The notes below the pieces were generated by a model. It did not search any database, was not told the origin of the DNA, and saw only the letters and a program-made list of their open reading frames with translations. Positions 8,704-17,251 of a stretch of 41,328 nt of DNA are shown here, piece by piece; within the stretch, counting starts at the first letter, position 1; every line of letters starts with the position of its first letter. The stretch lies in contig CAISPD010000108.1 in assembly GCA_903887275.1 (NCBI GenBank), forward strand, positions 1 to 41,328, given 5' to 3'. The translations under genes were made by a program, and so were the position numbers. Source of the stretch: an uncultured Mucilaginibacter sp. Its GTDB lineage: Bacteria > Bacteroidota > Bacteroidia > Sphingobacteriales > Sphingobacteriaceae.

Positions 8704-9279
8704 TTATTTAAAGCTGCATTCAGGCAAATGATCGTTCACCATACCGGTTGCCTGCATATGGGCATAACAAATAGTTGTGCCGAAGAATTTAAATCCGCGT
8801 TTTTTCATGTCCTTGCTTATTGCGTCAGATATTGGAGTACTTACAATTGGCTGCTGCGGATAATTAACAATCGGCTTCCCATCGGGCATAAAACTGTATA
8901 AATACCGGTCGAACGAGCCAAATTCTTTTTGAACTTCAATATACTTTTGTGCATTGCTGATAGAGGAAACGATCTTGGCACGGTTACGGATTATACCCGT
9001 ATCCTGCATCAGTCGCTCCACATCATCCTCTGTAAAAGCAGCAACCTTATGCACATCAAAATCAGCATAAGCCCTGCGATACCCTTCGCGGCGGCGTAAT
9101 ATGGTGATCCAGCTCAAACCCGCCTGAGCAGATTCAAGGACAAGGAACTCAAACAGTTTCTTATCATCATGTATTTCTTTCCCCCATTCTTCATCATGGT
9201 ATTTTATGTAGAATTCGTCTTTGCCGGGCCAGGTGCAGCGTTTTAGGTCTGGAGTATTGAGTCTTGAGTCTGGAGTCAT
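8704..9279 (-). CDS. tag: DNA-3-methyladenine glycosylase I
   Basis: 191 aa. Removes 3-methyladenine from alkylated DNA, the first step of base excision repair. The Tag zinc site is complete: Cys15 (KRCTWPG) and His28 (YHDEEWG) at the N-terminus, and His184-x3-Cys188 (DHLPECSF) at the C-terminus, matching E. coli C4/H17/H175/C179. The helix-hairpin region (LESAQAGLSWITILRRREGYRRAYADFD) is typical. The first 12 residues (MTPDSRLNTPDL) are not family sequence. They are translated from a dispersed GACTCAAGACTC-type repeat that supplies the only usable start codon, because no alternative start occurs before Cys15. Confidence 0.95.
   Translation of the reverse strand: MTPDSRLNTPDLKRCTWPGKDEFYIKYHDEEWGKEIHDDKKLFEFLVLESAQAGLSWITILRRREGYRRAYADFDVHKVAAFTEDDVERLMQDTGIIRNRAKIVSSISNAQKYIEVQKEFGSFDRYLYSFMPDGKPIVNYPQQPIVSTPISDAISKDMKKRGFKFFGTTICYAHMQATGMVNDHLPECSFK
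9246..9279. repeat. GAGTCTTGAGTCTGGAGTC repeat overlapping the tag start
   Basis: The short tandem-like stretch GGAGTATTGAGTCTTGAG followed by TCTGGAGTC is the same family as the arms found at 27917-27941 and 28042-28066. Here it lies inside the 5' end of tag and provides its ATG and first codons. Confidence 0.7.
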
Positions 9280-9330
9280 TTTGGGGTTATTTGAATTTAT
9301 CTGGGTTGTTGATAGTTAAATTAATAAAAA

Positions 9331-9490
9331 TTGTCATTGCGCGGAGCGTGAGGGGTTTGAGCTCAGGCCAGCGACAAAGCAATCGCAAGAAGGCATTTAT
9401 AGATGCTAATCAGGTTCTTACCCCATGGCATCCGGGCTTAAAGGTATGCCTTGCGATTGCTTCTCCGCCAATGGCGAATCGCAATGACAA
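9331..9490. repeat. Palindromic GTCATTGCG...CGCAATGAC repeat element (about 160 bp)
   Basis: The outer arms TTGTCATTGC (9331-9340) and GCAATGACAA (9481-9490) are perfect reverse complements. The inner arms AAGCAATCGCAAG (9377-9389) and CTTGCGATTGCTT (9450-9462) are also perfect. The nested arrangement could fold into one long hairpin. Elements beginning GTCATTGCGAGG and containing GAAGCAATC are a known class of dispersed intergenic repeat in Bacteroidota. No ORF of substance lies inside. It sits between tag and the AhpD-like gene, both on the minus strand. Confidence 0.85.
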
Positions 9491-9499
9491 ACTATTTTT

Positions 9500-9844
9500 T
9501 TATAAACCGTTTAACTCATCCCAATATTCCACTGCCCTACGGTAATGCGGAATAACAATCGACCCGCCAACCAGATTAGCGATCATAAAAATCTCGTTCA
9601 TCTCCTCATTATTTACCCCAGCCTCGTGGCATTTGCCCAAATGATATTTGATGCAATCATCGCAGCGCAATACCATGGAGGCAACAAGGCCGAGCATTTC
9701 CTTAGTTTTTACATCAAGGGCGCCTTCGGCGTAGGTGGTGGTATCGAGCGCAAAAAATCGCTTGATATTGGTATTGGCCGATTCCATGATACGGTCGTTC
9801 ATCCGGCTACGGTATGCGTTAAAATCGTCTTCTAATTTTCCCAT
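9500..9844 (-). CDS. AhpD-like / carboxymuconolactone decarboxylase family protein
   Basis: 114 aa. The CMD domain covers most of the protein. It carries the AhpD-type redox motif CDDCIKYHLGKC at about residues 61-72 (CxxC followed by a His), preceded by KTKEMLGLVASMVLRC and followed by NEEMNEIFMIANLVGGSIVIPH. CxxC-bearing members act as peroxidase reductants or peroxidases in the cytoplasm, while decarboxylase-type members lack the CxxC. This one is therefore more likely an alkylhydroperoxidase-type redox protein. No AhpC gene is nearby. Confidence 0.88.
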   Translation of the reverse strand: MGKLEDDFNAYRSRMNDRIMESANTNIKRFFALDTTTYAEGALDVKTKEMLGLVASMVLRCDDCIKYHLGKCHEAGVNNEEMNEIFMIANLVGGSIVIPHYRRAVEYWDELNGL

Positions 9845-10030
9845 GGGAGGTGTTTAATTGGTGAATGAGTTAGTTGTTTTATTGTTCAATTGTTGAATTA
9901 CTAAAGCTACTAATGCCAAATGACCAATAACTAATGACCAAAAATGCTAAAATATTTAGTTTTTATCAAAATGTTTTTTTACCTTTAGTATTCCAAAACA
10001 AAATTAATCTTTTAAGCATTCAACATAGTT

Positions 10031-10408
10031 ATGGAAAGTTTAGCGCCAAATATTTTTACCAGGAACATACAGGAAACTATAGCAGTTTATACCTTGTTAG
10101 GATTTAAAGTGGCCATGTCGGTACCCGAGCAGGGAGATGAACTGGTTTGGGTGATGATGGTGAATGGCAGCGTGACGCTGATGTTTCAGACTATCGACAG
10201 CCTGGCAGATGAGTTACCCGAGATCAGCCGCACTGACGGTGGTTCTTTGTTATTGTATATCAATATTAAAAATATCCGCGAGTTCTTTGAATCGGTGAAA
10301 GACAAGGTTAAAGTGTTAAAGGGTCTGGAAAAAACCTTTTATGGCGCAACAGAATTTTCTATATTGGACAACAACAATTATGTGCTCACATTTGCCGAAA
10401 ACGAATGA
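10031..10408 (+). CDS. VOC (glyoxalase/bleomycin-resistance) fold protein, probably non-metal
   Basis: 125 aa with the paired beta-alpha-beta-beta-beta modules of the vicinal oxygen chelate superfamily: ETIAVYTLLGFKVAMSVPEQ...VTLMFQ, then SLLLYINIKNIREFFESVKDK. The positions that bind metal in glyoxalase I-like members do not carry His or Glu here (the start reads PNIFTRNI and the last strand YVLTFAENE). It may therefore bind a ligand, as bleomycin-resistance proteins do, rather than catalyse. The stop overlaps the start of the next VOC gene by 4 nt (ATGA), so the pair is co-translated. Confidence 0.83.
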   Translation: MESLAPNIFTRNIQETIAVYTLLGFKVAMSVPEQGDELVWVMMVNGSVTLMFQTIDSLADELPEISRTDGGSLLLYINIKNIREFFESVKDKVKVLKGLEKTFYGATEFSILDNNNYVLTFAENE

Positions 10409-10770
10409 TCAACTTTAAGCGCGCCGACCATATTAACGTATGCGTTCCACCTGAAAGGCTTGAAGAAGCCCGGGCATTTTACACTGATATTATTGGTTTA
10501 AAACCCACCTATCGGCCGGAAGTTTTTCGCCAGCCGGGTTATTGGTTCGAGATCGGCGACATCGGCTTTCATATCGGTGTTGAGCCCGGTTTGAAGGAAA
10601 CAGGACGACATACTGCTTTTGAGGTGGCAGATATCAAAGCGAGCCGCGAGCACCTGGAGAAACATGGCGTGCACACTTTTGAAGAAGAAGTGATCCCCGG
10701 CCGCGAACGTTTCTTTTACCTCGACCCCTTTGGCAACAAGATGGAACTCCTGCAAATAAACAACACATGA
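10405..10770 (+). CDS. VOC family glyoxalase-like protein
   Basis: 121 aa vicinal oxygen chelate protein. The metal-site residues expected for catalytic members are present: His in RADHINVCVP (residue 8), His in GRHTAFEV, and Glu in the closing motif DPFGNKMELLQ. It resembles small cytosolic lyases or dioxygenases annotated as glyoxalase/bleomycin resistance protein; the substrate is unknown. The ATG overlaps the stop of the upstream VOC gene. Downstream the sequence enters a repeat-rich gap. Confidence 0.88.
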   Translation: MINFKRADHINVCVPPERLEEARAFYTDIIGLKPTYRPEVFRQPGYWFEIGDIGFHIGVEPGLKETGRHTAFEVADIKASREHLEKHGVHTFEEEVIPGRERFFYLDPFGNKMELLQINNT

Positions 10771-10895
10771 TTATAAGATTTTAAGGATTGCATTTAATGC
10801 AACGACCCAATCAAAAGATCCGGGAAACCTCCCTGATTCTTATCATTCAACTAAATCCATAATATCCTAAAATCGTGTCTTAATCGTGTCTTAGC
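10771..10895. repeat. ATCCTAAAATCGTGTC-family intergenic repeat
   Basis: The gap between the VOC pair and the DUF1624 gene begins with TTATAAGATTTTAAGGATT and ends with AATATCCTAAAATCGTGTCT plus a second TAATCGTGTCT. The two ends are roughly inverted (GATTTTAAGGATT against AATATCCTAAAATC). The same family recurs at 13850-13892. No gene is seen in the gap. Confidence 0.55.
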
Positions 10896-10941
10896 AAGTT
10901 TCGGGTTTTATCAACCGCCCGATTAAAACTATATTCGTTTT

Positions 10942-12135
10942 ATGAACCCAGCCCTAACCATCACAAAATACCGGATCACTTCGGTCGACTTCCTGCGCGG
11001 CGCTATCATGATCATCATGGCGCTTGACCATGTGCGTGATTATTTATTTTTTGGCTCCTTTTATTTTGATCCGCTCGACTTATCAAAAACCAGCGTCATC
11101 TTATTTTTCACCCGCTGGATCACCCATTTCTGTGCACCGATATTTATGTTTCTTGCCGGTACATCTGCCTATTTGATGGGTCAGAAAAAGACCAAAAAGG
11201 AATTATCGTCTTTTCTGATCAAAAGGGGGCTCTGGCTGGTTTTTCTCGAAATGATCGTTGTGAATTTTGGCTGGAACTTCAATATTACATTTCCGATGTT
11301 CTTTTTCATAACGATATGGGCGCTGGGCATTAGTATGATCGTTCTGGCAGGCTTGATCCATCTGCCTAAAAAATTGATCCTGGCTTTAAGTTTATTGATC
11401 ATCTTCAGTCATAACCTTTTTGATAACGTACACATACCGGGGGCTGGCTTAAAAGCTTTTGGCTGGTCGCTGCTTCATTTCCAGCAGGTATTTAACTGGC
11501 ATGGCGAATTATTGCTGGTAGGTTATCCTCTCATCCCATTGGTTGCCGTGATGGCGCTGGGTTATTGCCTGGGTCAGGTCTTCTCTAATTCCTATAGTTC
11601 TGAACAACGGCGAAGCTTGTTGTTAAAACTTGGCGCCGCTGCCATTGCTTTGTTTATTGTGATCAGGTTTATCAATATTTATGGCGATCCGGTGCCCTGG
11701 GCAGCACAAAAAAATGGCTTTTTTACTTTCCTTTCGTTCATCAACTTTAACAAATATCCGCCTTCATTAGACTATCTGCTCGTAACTTTAGGTACCGCAC
11801 TCCTATTCCTTGGTATAACCGAAAAAATGCAGAACGGCGTTGTAAAGGTTTTTTCTGTTTATGGTAGGGTGCCCATGTTTTACTACCTGATCCATATCTA
11901 TCTGATACACCTCATAGCAATTTTTGCTTCAGCATTTACACCGGGGCAGGATTGGCATATCTGGTTCTTAAAACAACCTATTTGGTTTACCACCACCTTA
12001 AAAGGTTACGGCTTTTCACTGCCAATTGCTTACCTGGTTTGGATCGCAATAGTTGTTGGCCTATATCCGCTTTGCAAGCGCTACGATGCTTATAAGCAGA
12101 GCAATAAAAGCAAGTGGTGGTTAAGTTACCTATAA
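10942..12135 (+). CDS. DUF1624 / heparan-alpha-glucosaminide N-acetyltransferase-like membrane protein
   Basis: 397 aa with about ten hydrophobic segments. The N-terminus YRITSVDFLRGAIMIIMALDHVRDYLF is the signature of the DUF1624/HGSNAT catalytic family, and its His (ALDHVRD) is the likely acetyl-carrying residue by analogy with human HGSNAT. A later motif, GRVPMFYYLIHIYLIHL, is also typical. Members are thought to move an acyl group across the inner membrane onto envelope sugars. The substrate here is unknown and no glycan gene adjoins it. The gene stands alone and converges with the TlpA-like gene 72 nt away. Confidence 0.87.
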   Translation: MNPALTITKYRITSVDFLRGAIMIIMALDHVRDYLFFGSFYFDPLDLSKTSVILFFTRWITHFCAPIFMFLAGTSAYLMGQKKTKKELSSFLIKRGLWLVFLEMIVVNFGWNFNITFPMFFFITIWALGISMIVLAGLIHLPKKLILALSLLIIFSHNLFDNVHIPGAGLKAFGWSLLHFQQVFNWHGELLLVGYPLIPLVAVMALGYCLGQVFSNSYSSEQRRSLLLKLGAAAIALFIVIRFINIYGDPVPWAAQKNGFFTFLSFINFNKYPPSLDYLLVTLGTALLFLGITEKMQNGVVKVFSVYGRVPMFYYLIHIYLIHLIAIFASAFTPGQDWHIWFLKQPIWFTTTLKGYGFSLPIAYLVWIAIVVGLYPLCKRYDAYKQSNKSKWWLSYL

Positions 12136-12207
12136 CACGATTTTGGGATTTGATTGATAGGCAAGATTTCAGTTTTTTAGTAGCCTGAAGACTGGTTTAA
12201 AATATGC

Positions 12208-13707
12208 CTACTGCGCTAATGCTTCGTCTAGTTGTTTATAAAGCAAGGTGATATCGGTTGGATAACCGGCTCTGGTCAATTCATAGCTGCCGTCTTTCCT
12301 GATAATAAACATTGTTGGAAATGCCCTGACTTTAAACTTTGCAAAGACATCGTCGGTTAATTTTTGGTTAGCCAGTAAATGTGTGCCTTCAATATCAAAA
12401 TAGGCGATCATTTTTTTCCACTGTTCTTCGTGACTCAGATCGTAATTGGCGATGTAAAGGTATTGAAGATCTTTACCGGCATATTTTTTACGGATAGCGG
12501 CGCTATTCTTTTCTATTTCCTCGCGGCATGGCCCGCACCAGGTACCCCACATGTCAACCAGCAACGTTTTGCCCTTCATCATGGCCAGTAACTCATCCAT
12601 TGAGTTGATCGCGGCTCCGTTCCCGTTCAAAAAAACCATGTTGGTATTTAGAGTCCGCTTTTCCTTTTCGACAATAGATTGCACCCATGCGCTGTATTTC
12701 GGTATATAGGCACTGTTTGGGTACTTTTCCTTGAAACGTTCAAATATCGCCGGGATATTAACCGGATTGGCATTATTCTTCGCGCTTTCCAGTAATAAAT
12801 TATACAAGTATTCGGCCGTCTTTCCTGTAAAATACCGGTTAATGATTTTTTCCTGAACCAGGTTTTTTTTGTCGCTATTAAATATTTTCTTACCGTTGGT
12901 CGTATCCGTCCCGTACCAGTCTTTGTAAAAAGCTATAGGATGAAGGTAGTCCTCGTCCGAAAAATGTTCCATCTCCCGCTCCAAAAACGTAGCAATTAAG
13001 TTGGTATAATGATAGGAATTCAAAGCGTCGTCATTATTTAATTTAATCAGCGCAAAAAGGCTATCATTCACTTTCTTCCATTTATCATAATTACGGTAAT
13101 AGGCGTCGAATACATATAGCCTGTTGTCTTCTTTAAAGCTGTAATACAGATCGCTGGCGAAATATTTTAAATTCAATTTCCAGCATTCAATAAATTTTGC
13201 CGATGGTTGATATTGTTTGATGTATTCCGCCAGGTTGTTTTCTTTAGTTTTTTGGGCAGCATTAATAACGTTTATGGCCCTATCGGGCAGGGTATCTCTA
13301 TGGAAGCTATAGGTTATATCAGACCCCAAAGCAATAAGCGGCTGGTTATTGATGCTACCTTTGCCCCTAACCTCTATACCAAAGCCGGGCTTGGCAAAAT
13401 CAATATTCATAAAAATATTATCCCCCGGCTTCAGGTAAAATAAGTAATTGAAGCTTTGATTCCGGCCGGGTTCCGGATCCAAAAAAAGTACACTTACAAA
13501 TGTAGGCTGGTTTATTTTGAGCGTATGAATATTGGTATTGCTGTCAATTCTCGAAACAACATAAGTATCATTCCCGGGATCGCTGGGCAAATCAAAATAC
13601 GTTTGGATCTTTTTAGTAGCGATGTGAATATGTAAACTGGCCGTTTGCCCAAAAACAATACATACCGGGGATATTACCAAAAGGAGCAGGGCAGTAATTT
13701 TTCTCAT
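12208..13707 (-). CDS. TlpA-like exported thioredoxin with long N-terminal domain
   Basis: 499 aa. Signal peptide at residues 1-20 (ending VFG-Q). Residues of about 25-340 form a poorly conserved N-terminal region (beta-rich start, then mainly helical) such as occurs in many Bacteroidota TlpA-type proteins. The C-terminal thioredoxin domain (about 365-499) has the active site WGTWCGPCRE and a cis-Pro loop KVRAFPTMFIIRKDG. It probably reduces or resolves disulfides in periplasmic proteins. The order of a large N-domain and a C-terminal redoxin is common in this phylum. It is a single gene, convergent with the membrane acyltransferase. Confidence 0.9.
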   Translation of the reverse strand: MRKITALLLLVISPVCIVFGQTASLHIHIATKKIQTYFDLPSDPGNDTYVVSRIDSNTNIHTLKINQPTFVSVLFLDPEPGRNQSFNYLFYLKPGDNIFMNIDFAKPGFGIEVRGKGSINNQPLIALGSDITYSFHRDTLPDRAINVINAAQKTKENNLAEYIKQYQPSAKFIECWKLNLKYFASDLYYSFKEDNRLYVFDAYYRNYDKWKKVNDSLFALIKLNNDDALNSYHYTNLIATFLEREMEHFSDEDYLHPIAFYKDWYGTDTTNGKKIFNSDKKNLVQEKIINRYFTGKTAEYLYNLLLESAKNNANPVNIPAIFERFKEKYPNSAYIPKYSAWVQSIVEKEKRTLNTNMVFLNGNGAAINSMDELLAMMKGKTLLVDMWGTWCGPCREEIEKNSAAIRKKYAGKDLQYLYIANYDLSHEEQWKKMIAYFDIEGTHLLANQKLTDDVFAKFKVRAFPTMFIIRKDGSYELTRAGYPTDITLLYKQLDEALAQ

Positions 13708-13849
13708 CAGGTTTGGTTTTGAGGTTTGGCAGGCTTAACCAGATAAATATAACGCTAAAATTGCAAATCTAATGCTAATTATAAAGCAGCGTTTTGGATG
13801 GGATATACAACTTGTTATAGGCATGATATATGACATCCTGACTTTCCCA

Positions 13850-13892
13850 AAAATCCTGAAAATCGTGTCCTAAAATCCTGCCATCGTGTCCT
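13850..13892. repeat. Tandem AAAATCCTG...ATCGTGTCCT repeat, two units
   Basis: Two adjacent units of 22 and 21 bp (13850-13871 and 13872-13892) share AAAATCCTG and ATCGTGTCCT. The second unit runs into the 3' end of the alkyltransferase-like gene, supplying its last codons and TAG stop. Confidence 0.75.
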
Positions 13893-14205
13893 CTGGATTC
13901 CAGAACACTTTTTTAAAATCAACCACTTTATCATTTTCCACCTTAACGCCTTCCGATGCGAGTAGTTGTTCCATCAAATCGCCGCCGAAGTGGAATTTAC
14001 CACTGAGGAGTCCGGCGCTATTTACAACCCGATGGGCTGGCACCGGTGGATCTGCTGCGCCGCAGGCTTGCATAGCATAACCTACCATCCTTGCAGAGCC
14101 CTTTGTGCCCAGAAAATTAGCAATGGCGCCATAAGACGTAACCCTGCCCGGTGGTATCAGCCGCACCACCTGGTATACTTTATCGTAAAAGTTCAGATCG
14201 GGCAT
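13870..14205 (-). CDS. Alkyltransferase-like protein (ATL), MGMT fold with Cys replaced by Ala
   Basis: 111 aa, matching only the C-terminal DNA-binding half of O6-methylguanine methyltransferase. The active-site motif PCHRV reads P56-A57-H58-R59-V60, so the acceptor cysteine is absent. The base-flipping Tyr25 (VTSYGAIA) and the arginine finger Arg39 (GSARMVG) are kept. ATL proteins bind O6-alkylguanine and hand the lesion to nucleotide excision repair instead of repairing it. An Ala-type ATL is known in Thermus. The ATG lies 3 nt after the trmB stop, so the two are co-transcribed. The last residues (EDTMAGF) are encoded by a dispersed repeat. Confidence 0.92.
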   Translation of the reverse strand: MPDLNFYDKVYQVVRLIPPGRVTSYGAIANFLGTKGSARMVGYAMQACGAADPPVPAHRVVNSAGLLSGKFHFGGDLMEQLLASEGVKVENDKVVDFKKVFWNPEDTMAGF

Positions 14206-14208
14206 ATG

Positions 14209-14859
14209 CTATTCGAATGAGAATTTCAGATAGTTGATATTCTTATTATGCTGCAAATATTTCTTCTCGTAATAGGTTTTGATAGAAAGCACTTCATCGG
14301 CAAATTCAGAATGGTACAGATCTTCTGTTCTGATATGCAATCTCAAATTTAATTCGGCGATCTTTTCTGCAGTATAGGCATGCAGATCGTCATTATCTGT
14401 TTTCAGGTTAACGAAGCCTCCGGGCTTGAGTATCTGTTTATATTTTTCCAGGAATCGTGGGGAGGTCAGGCGCTTTTTCTCCCGGCTTAACTGGGGTTGC
14501 GGATCGGGGAAAGTGATCCAGATCTCATCTATTTCACCCGCCCCGAAGTAGTCGAGTATCGTTTCTATCTGTATCCTTAAAAAACCAACGTTGGGTACAC
14601 TTTGTTCTATAGCATCCTTTGCACCGCGCCAGATACGATTGCCTTTATAATCAATTCCAATAAAGTTCTTTTCGGGAAATAGTTTGGCCAGGTTTACGGT
14701 GTATTCGCCTTTGCCGCAAGCCAGCTCGAGCACCAAAGGCTGATGGTTTTTAAAAAAATCGAAGGCCCATTTACCGCGATAAGGTATACCGGCATCCAGC
14801 TGCACAACGTTACTAAAAGTAGCAACTTCGGCAAAACGTCGTAATTTATCTTTTCCCAC
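14209..14859 (-). CDS. trmB: tRNA (guanine-46-N7)-methyltransferase
   Basis: 216 aa. Transfers methyl from SAM to N7 of G46 in the tRNA variable loop. The SAM-binding motif LELACGKGEYTVNLA lies near residues 49-63, followed by NFIGIDYKGNRIWRGA. The substrate-binding block TFPDPQPQLSREKKRLTSPRF corresponds to FPDPWPKKRHHKRRL of E. coli TrmB, with the Bacteroidota-type variant ending. The chosen start is a GTG at 14859; no ATG lies near, and MGKDKLRRFAEVA fits the family start. It is followed directly by the ATL gene. Confidence 0.94.
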   Translation of the reverse strand: MGKDKLRRFAEVATFSNVVQLDAGIPYRGKWAFDFFKNHQPLVLELACGKGEYTVNLAKLFPEKNFIGIDYKGNRIWRGAKDAIEQSVPNVGFLRIQIETILDYFGAGEIDEIWITFPDPQPQLSREKKRLTSPRFLEKYKQILKPGGFVNLKTDNDDLHAYTAEKIAELNLRLHIRTEDLYHSEFADEVLSIKTYYEKKYLQHNKNINYLKFSFE

Positions 14860-14979
14860 TTTTTAAAATAAGGAAGCAAAAATAGAATTTAATTGAGACA
14901 AGAAATGGAATTTAGCACCAAATGGCAACCAGGTTTATATTGAAAGCCGGTAATCGCCAGGTAAAGCCACGTCCTTAAA

Positions 14980-15825
14980 TTACTGAGCATCGTAGTACAA
15001 TGCTGCAGCCCCCAAAATACCGCTGTTTTGCAGAGCGGAAACATCAACCCGTATACGTTCAACAGACTTGCTGTACATAAAGGTCCTGATCTCCTGCCAC
15101 ATTGTTTCCTGAAAATACGCGAAAGCTGATCGGACCGAGCCTCCCAATATGATCAGCTCAGGATCGATCGTATACATCACTTTCTTTATAGCATGCCCGA
15201 TATGTGTTCCCAGTTCTGCATAAAGTTCAAGTGCACGCTGATCACCATTTTGCGCATCCTCAAAAACCTGAGTACCATCCAAACCATAAACGTTTTTGAA
15301 AAAAGAACCGCTGGCGTAATATTCTAATATATTATCGCGGTAATCAAGGCAGCCAAATTCCCCCGCACCGCAATTATGCCCTGCAAAAAGTTTTTTATTG
15401 ATGATCAGGCCAGCGCCCAAGCCGGTACCCAGCGTTAACCCCACCATGGCATCAACGCCTTTGCCTTTTCCAAAATGATACTCACCTACAGCAAAGCAGT
15501 TGGCATCATTATTTACAAAAGCCGGAATATGATAGCGCTCTTCCAGCAACCTTTTCAGTGGGACCTCGACCCAGGAAGGTATATACAATACATCATGTAC
15601 GATCCCTTCCTTTACATCAACTACACTGGGTACACCGATACCTATGGCAACCACCTCAGGGTCGATCAGTTTATCCACCACCTGATAAATATCATTTAAG
15701 ACCTCTTCTACCGAACCATTGCTATGTATCCGGGCGGCTTCGATATGCAATAACTCGCCGTCTATTACTACTGCACCCCGCACATTGGTTGCGCCGAGGT
15801 CTATCCCTATAACTTTGGTACTCAT
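14980..15825 (-). CDS. ROK-family sugar kinase lacking the usual zinc site
   Basis: 281 aa. The ATP-binding phosphate-1 motif VIGIDLGATNVRGAVV opens the protein. The catalytic Asp lies in FVNNDANCFAVGEY, and the phosphate/adenosine motifs VGLTLGTGLGAGLI and LIILGGSVRSA are present. It probably phosphorylates a hexose (glucokinase-like). ROK proteins normally carry GEIGH...CxCGxxGCxE, which binds zinc. Here the region reads GAGEFGCLDYRDNILEYYASG: the His is Cys and the CxCGxxGC block is missing. The start overlaps the stop of the sugar transporter gene by 1 nt, pointing to an uptake-and-phosphorylation pair. Confidence 0.9.
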   Translation of the reverse strand: MSTKVIGIDLGATNVRGAVVIDGELLHIEAARIHSNGSVEEVLNDIYQVVDKLIDPEVVAIGIGVPSVVDVKEGIVHDVLYIPSWVEVPLKRLLEERYHIPAFVNNDANCFAVGEYHFGKGKGVDAMVGLTLGTGLGAGLIINKKLFAGHNCGAGEFGCLDYRDNILEYYASGSFFKNVYGLDGTQVFEDAQNGDQRALELYAELGTHIGHAIKKVMYTIDPELIILGGSVRSAFAYFQETMWQEIRTFMYSKSVERIRVDVSALQNSGILGAAALYYDAQ

Positions 15826-17078
15826 TAAACTTTGTCTTTTTTATTGAAAATAGTCTCGTTGGTGATGATTGGCTTAGCCCAGAAACCGATGCTTAACATA
15901 TAGCCGAAGGTTAAATAAAGAAAGGTCATACCCATACGCAAGCCAATTAAATTACCTAAACCGCCGATTAGCACTTGTACCACAGCACCACCAAATATAC
16001 CAGTAACCAAAATACCGGCAAATGAACCATGGTCCTCTTCAACAGAACTGAGCGCAAGCGAGAAAATGATAGGATACATTACAGACATGAAGAAGCCTGT
16101 GATAGAAAACGCATATAATGAAACCTGTGCACTACCAAACAAGCCCAGTGTTAAGCAGATCATAGCAGGGATGGTAAACAGCACCAGCAATTTCCGGCTG
16201 TCCATTAATTTAAGGAGTACTAGCCCGATCAGCCCACCAATAAGCATCAATCCCCAAAAATAAGCTACAGCATTGGCGCCGGTAGTTTGCGGATCAAAAT
16301 GATGGTACTCAAACAAAAACTGCGACATCCAATAGGATACGCCCTGCTCGGTACCTACATAACAGAATAGGGCAATAAAATAAAGTACAACAACCGGCTT
16401 TTTAAACAGATCGACGTGGGTTTTCCAGGGTCCGGCTTTTTCGTCGTTTGCCAGTTCAACCCGCGGGAATTTGGATACCAGGATGATGACCAGCATCAAC
16501 AACGCCATTACCGTAAAAAGCCAGTAAAGCGATATCCAGGTAAGATCATGCGGCACTAAAGGTTGCAGCAATGAAAATACGCCCGAATGATTGCCTTTGT
16601 TAAGGTTAACTACCATGTAAGAATAAATCAGCGGACTCAAAAACGAGGCTCCGCCAAAGATCAATTGCGCTAATACGGATGTAAAAGCATAGTTCTCGGC
16701 ACCGCCTGCAGTGCGCAACAATGGATTGATCACCACCTGCAGCATCGCCATGCCACAACCGATCAGAAATAGCGATAGAATTGCTGTCAGGTAATTAGGC
16801 TCGGCAGCCAACAATAGCGAGCCCAGAAAAGCAACCACAAAGGCTGCTACCATGATCTTTTTCTCGTTATATTTCTGTACCAGCATACTGGTCGGTATTG
16901 ACATAACCCCATACGCAATAAAAAAGGCGAACGGTAGTGCTCCTGCCAGCAGGTCGCTCAGCTTAAAATCTTTGATAAATTCGGGCGAAAGTGGGCCGAT
17001 GACATTGGTAAGGAAGGAGATCACGAAAAACGTAAGCAGGATCAATGCTACGATATAGTAATTGGGTTTGCTTTTCAT
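15825..17078 (-). CDS. FucP/GluP-type sugar MFS transporter
   Basis: 417 aa with about 12 membrane segments. It belongs to the fucose/glucose-galactose:H+ symporter branch of the major facilitator superfamily: FVISFLTNVIGPLSPEFIKDF at the first helix, FFIAYGVMSIPTSMLVQKYNEKK at the second-third loop, and GMAMLQVVINPLLRTAGGAENYAF, a well-conserved family block. It imports a hexose across the inner membrane. It is translationally coupled to the ROK kinase that follows, which would trap the sugar as its phosphate. The 173-nt upstream gap shows no clear repeat. Confidence 0.92.
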   Translation of the reverse strand: MKSKPNYYIVALILLTFFVISFLTNVIGPLSPEFIKDFKLSDLLAGALPFAFFIAYGVMSIPTSMLVQKYNEKKIMVAAFVVAFLGSLLLAAEPNYLTAILSLFLIGCGMAMLQVVINPLLRTAGGAENYAFTSVLAQLIFGGASFLSPLIYSYMVVNLNKGNHSGVFSLLQPLVPHDLTWISLYWLFTVMALLMLVIILVSKFPRVELANDEKAGPWKTHVDLFKKPVVVLYFIALFCYVGTEQGVSYWMSQFLFEYHHFDPQTTGANAVAYFWGLMLIGGLIGLVLLKLMDSRKLLVLFTIPAMICLTLGLFGSAQVSLYAFSITGFFMSVMYPIIFSLALSSVEEDHGSFAGILVTGIFGGAVVQVLIGGLGNLIGLRMGMTFLYLTFGYMLSIGFWAKPIITNETIFNKKDKV

Positions 17079-17251
17079 GTATTTAATTTAGGGCTGCGAA
17101 TGGCTAACTAATATCGCTAAAAATATCACAAATTATAACTTCATGTATATGCATGGCAATATTTGGATGTATTATTCCTGATCTCCTGACTTCCAGAAAT
17201 CAAAAATGTACATTTAATTACTTATAATTGATCATATAAACCTGCAATCAA

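Noticed and set aside
9331..9490. CRISPR-like or tRNA-like structure in the palindromic stretch.
   Set aside because: There are only two nested inverted pairs, not direct repeats with unique spacers, and no cloverleaf with an anticodon was found.
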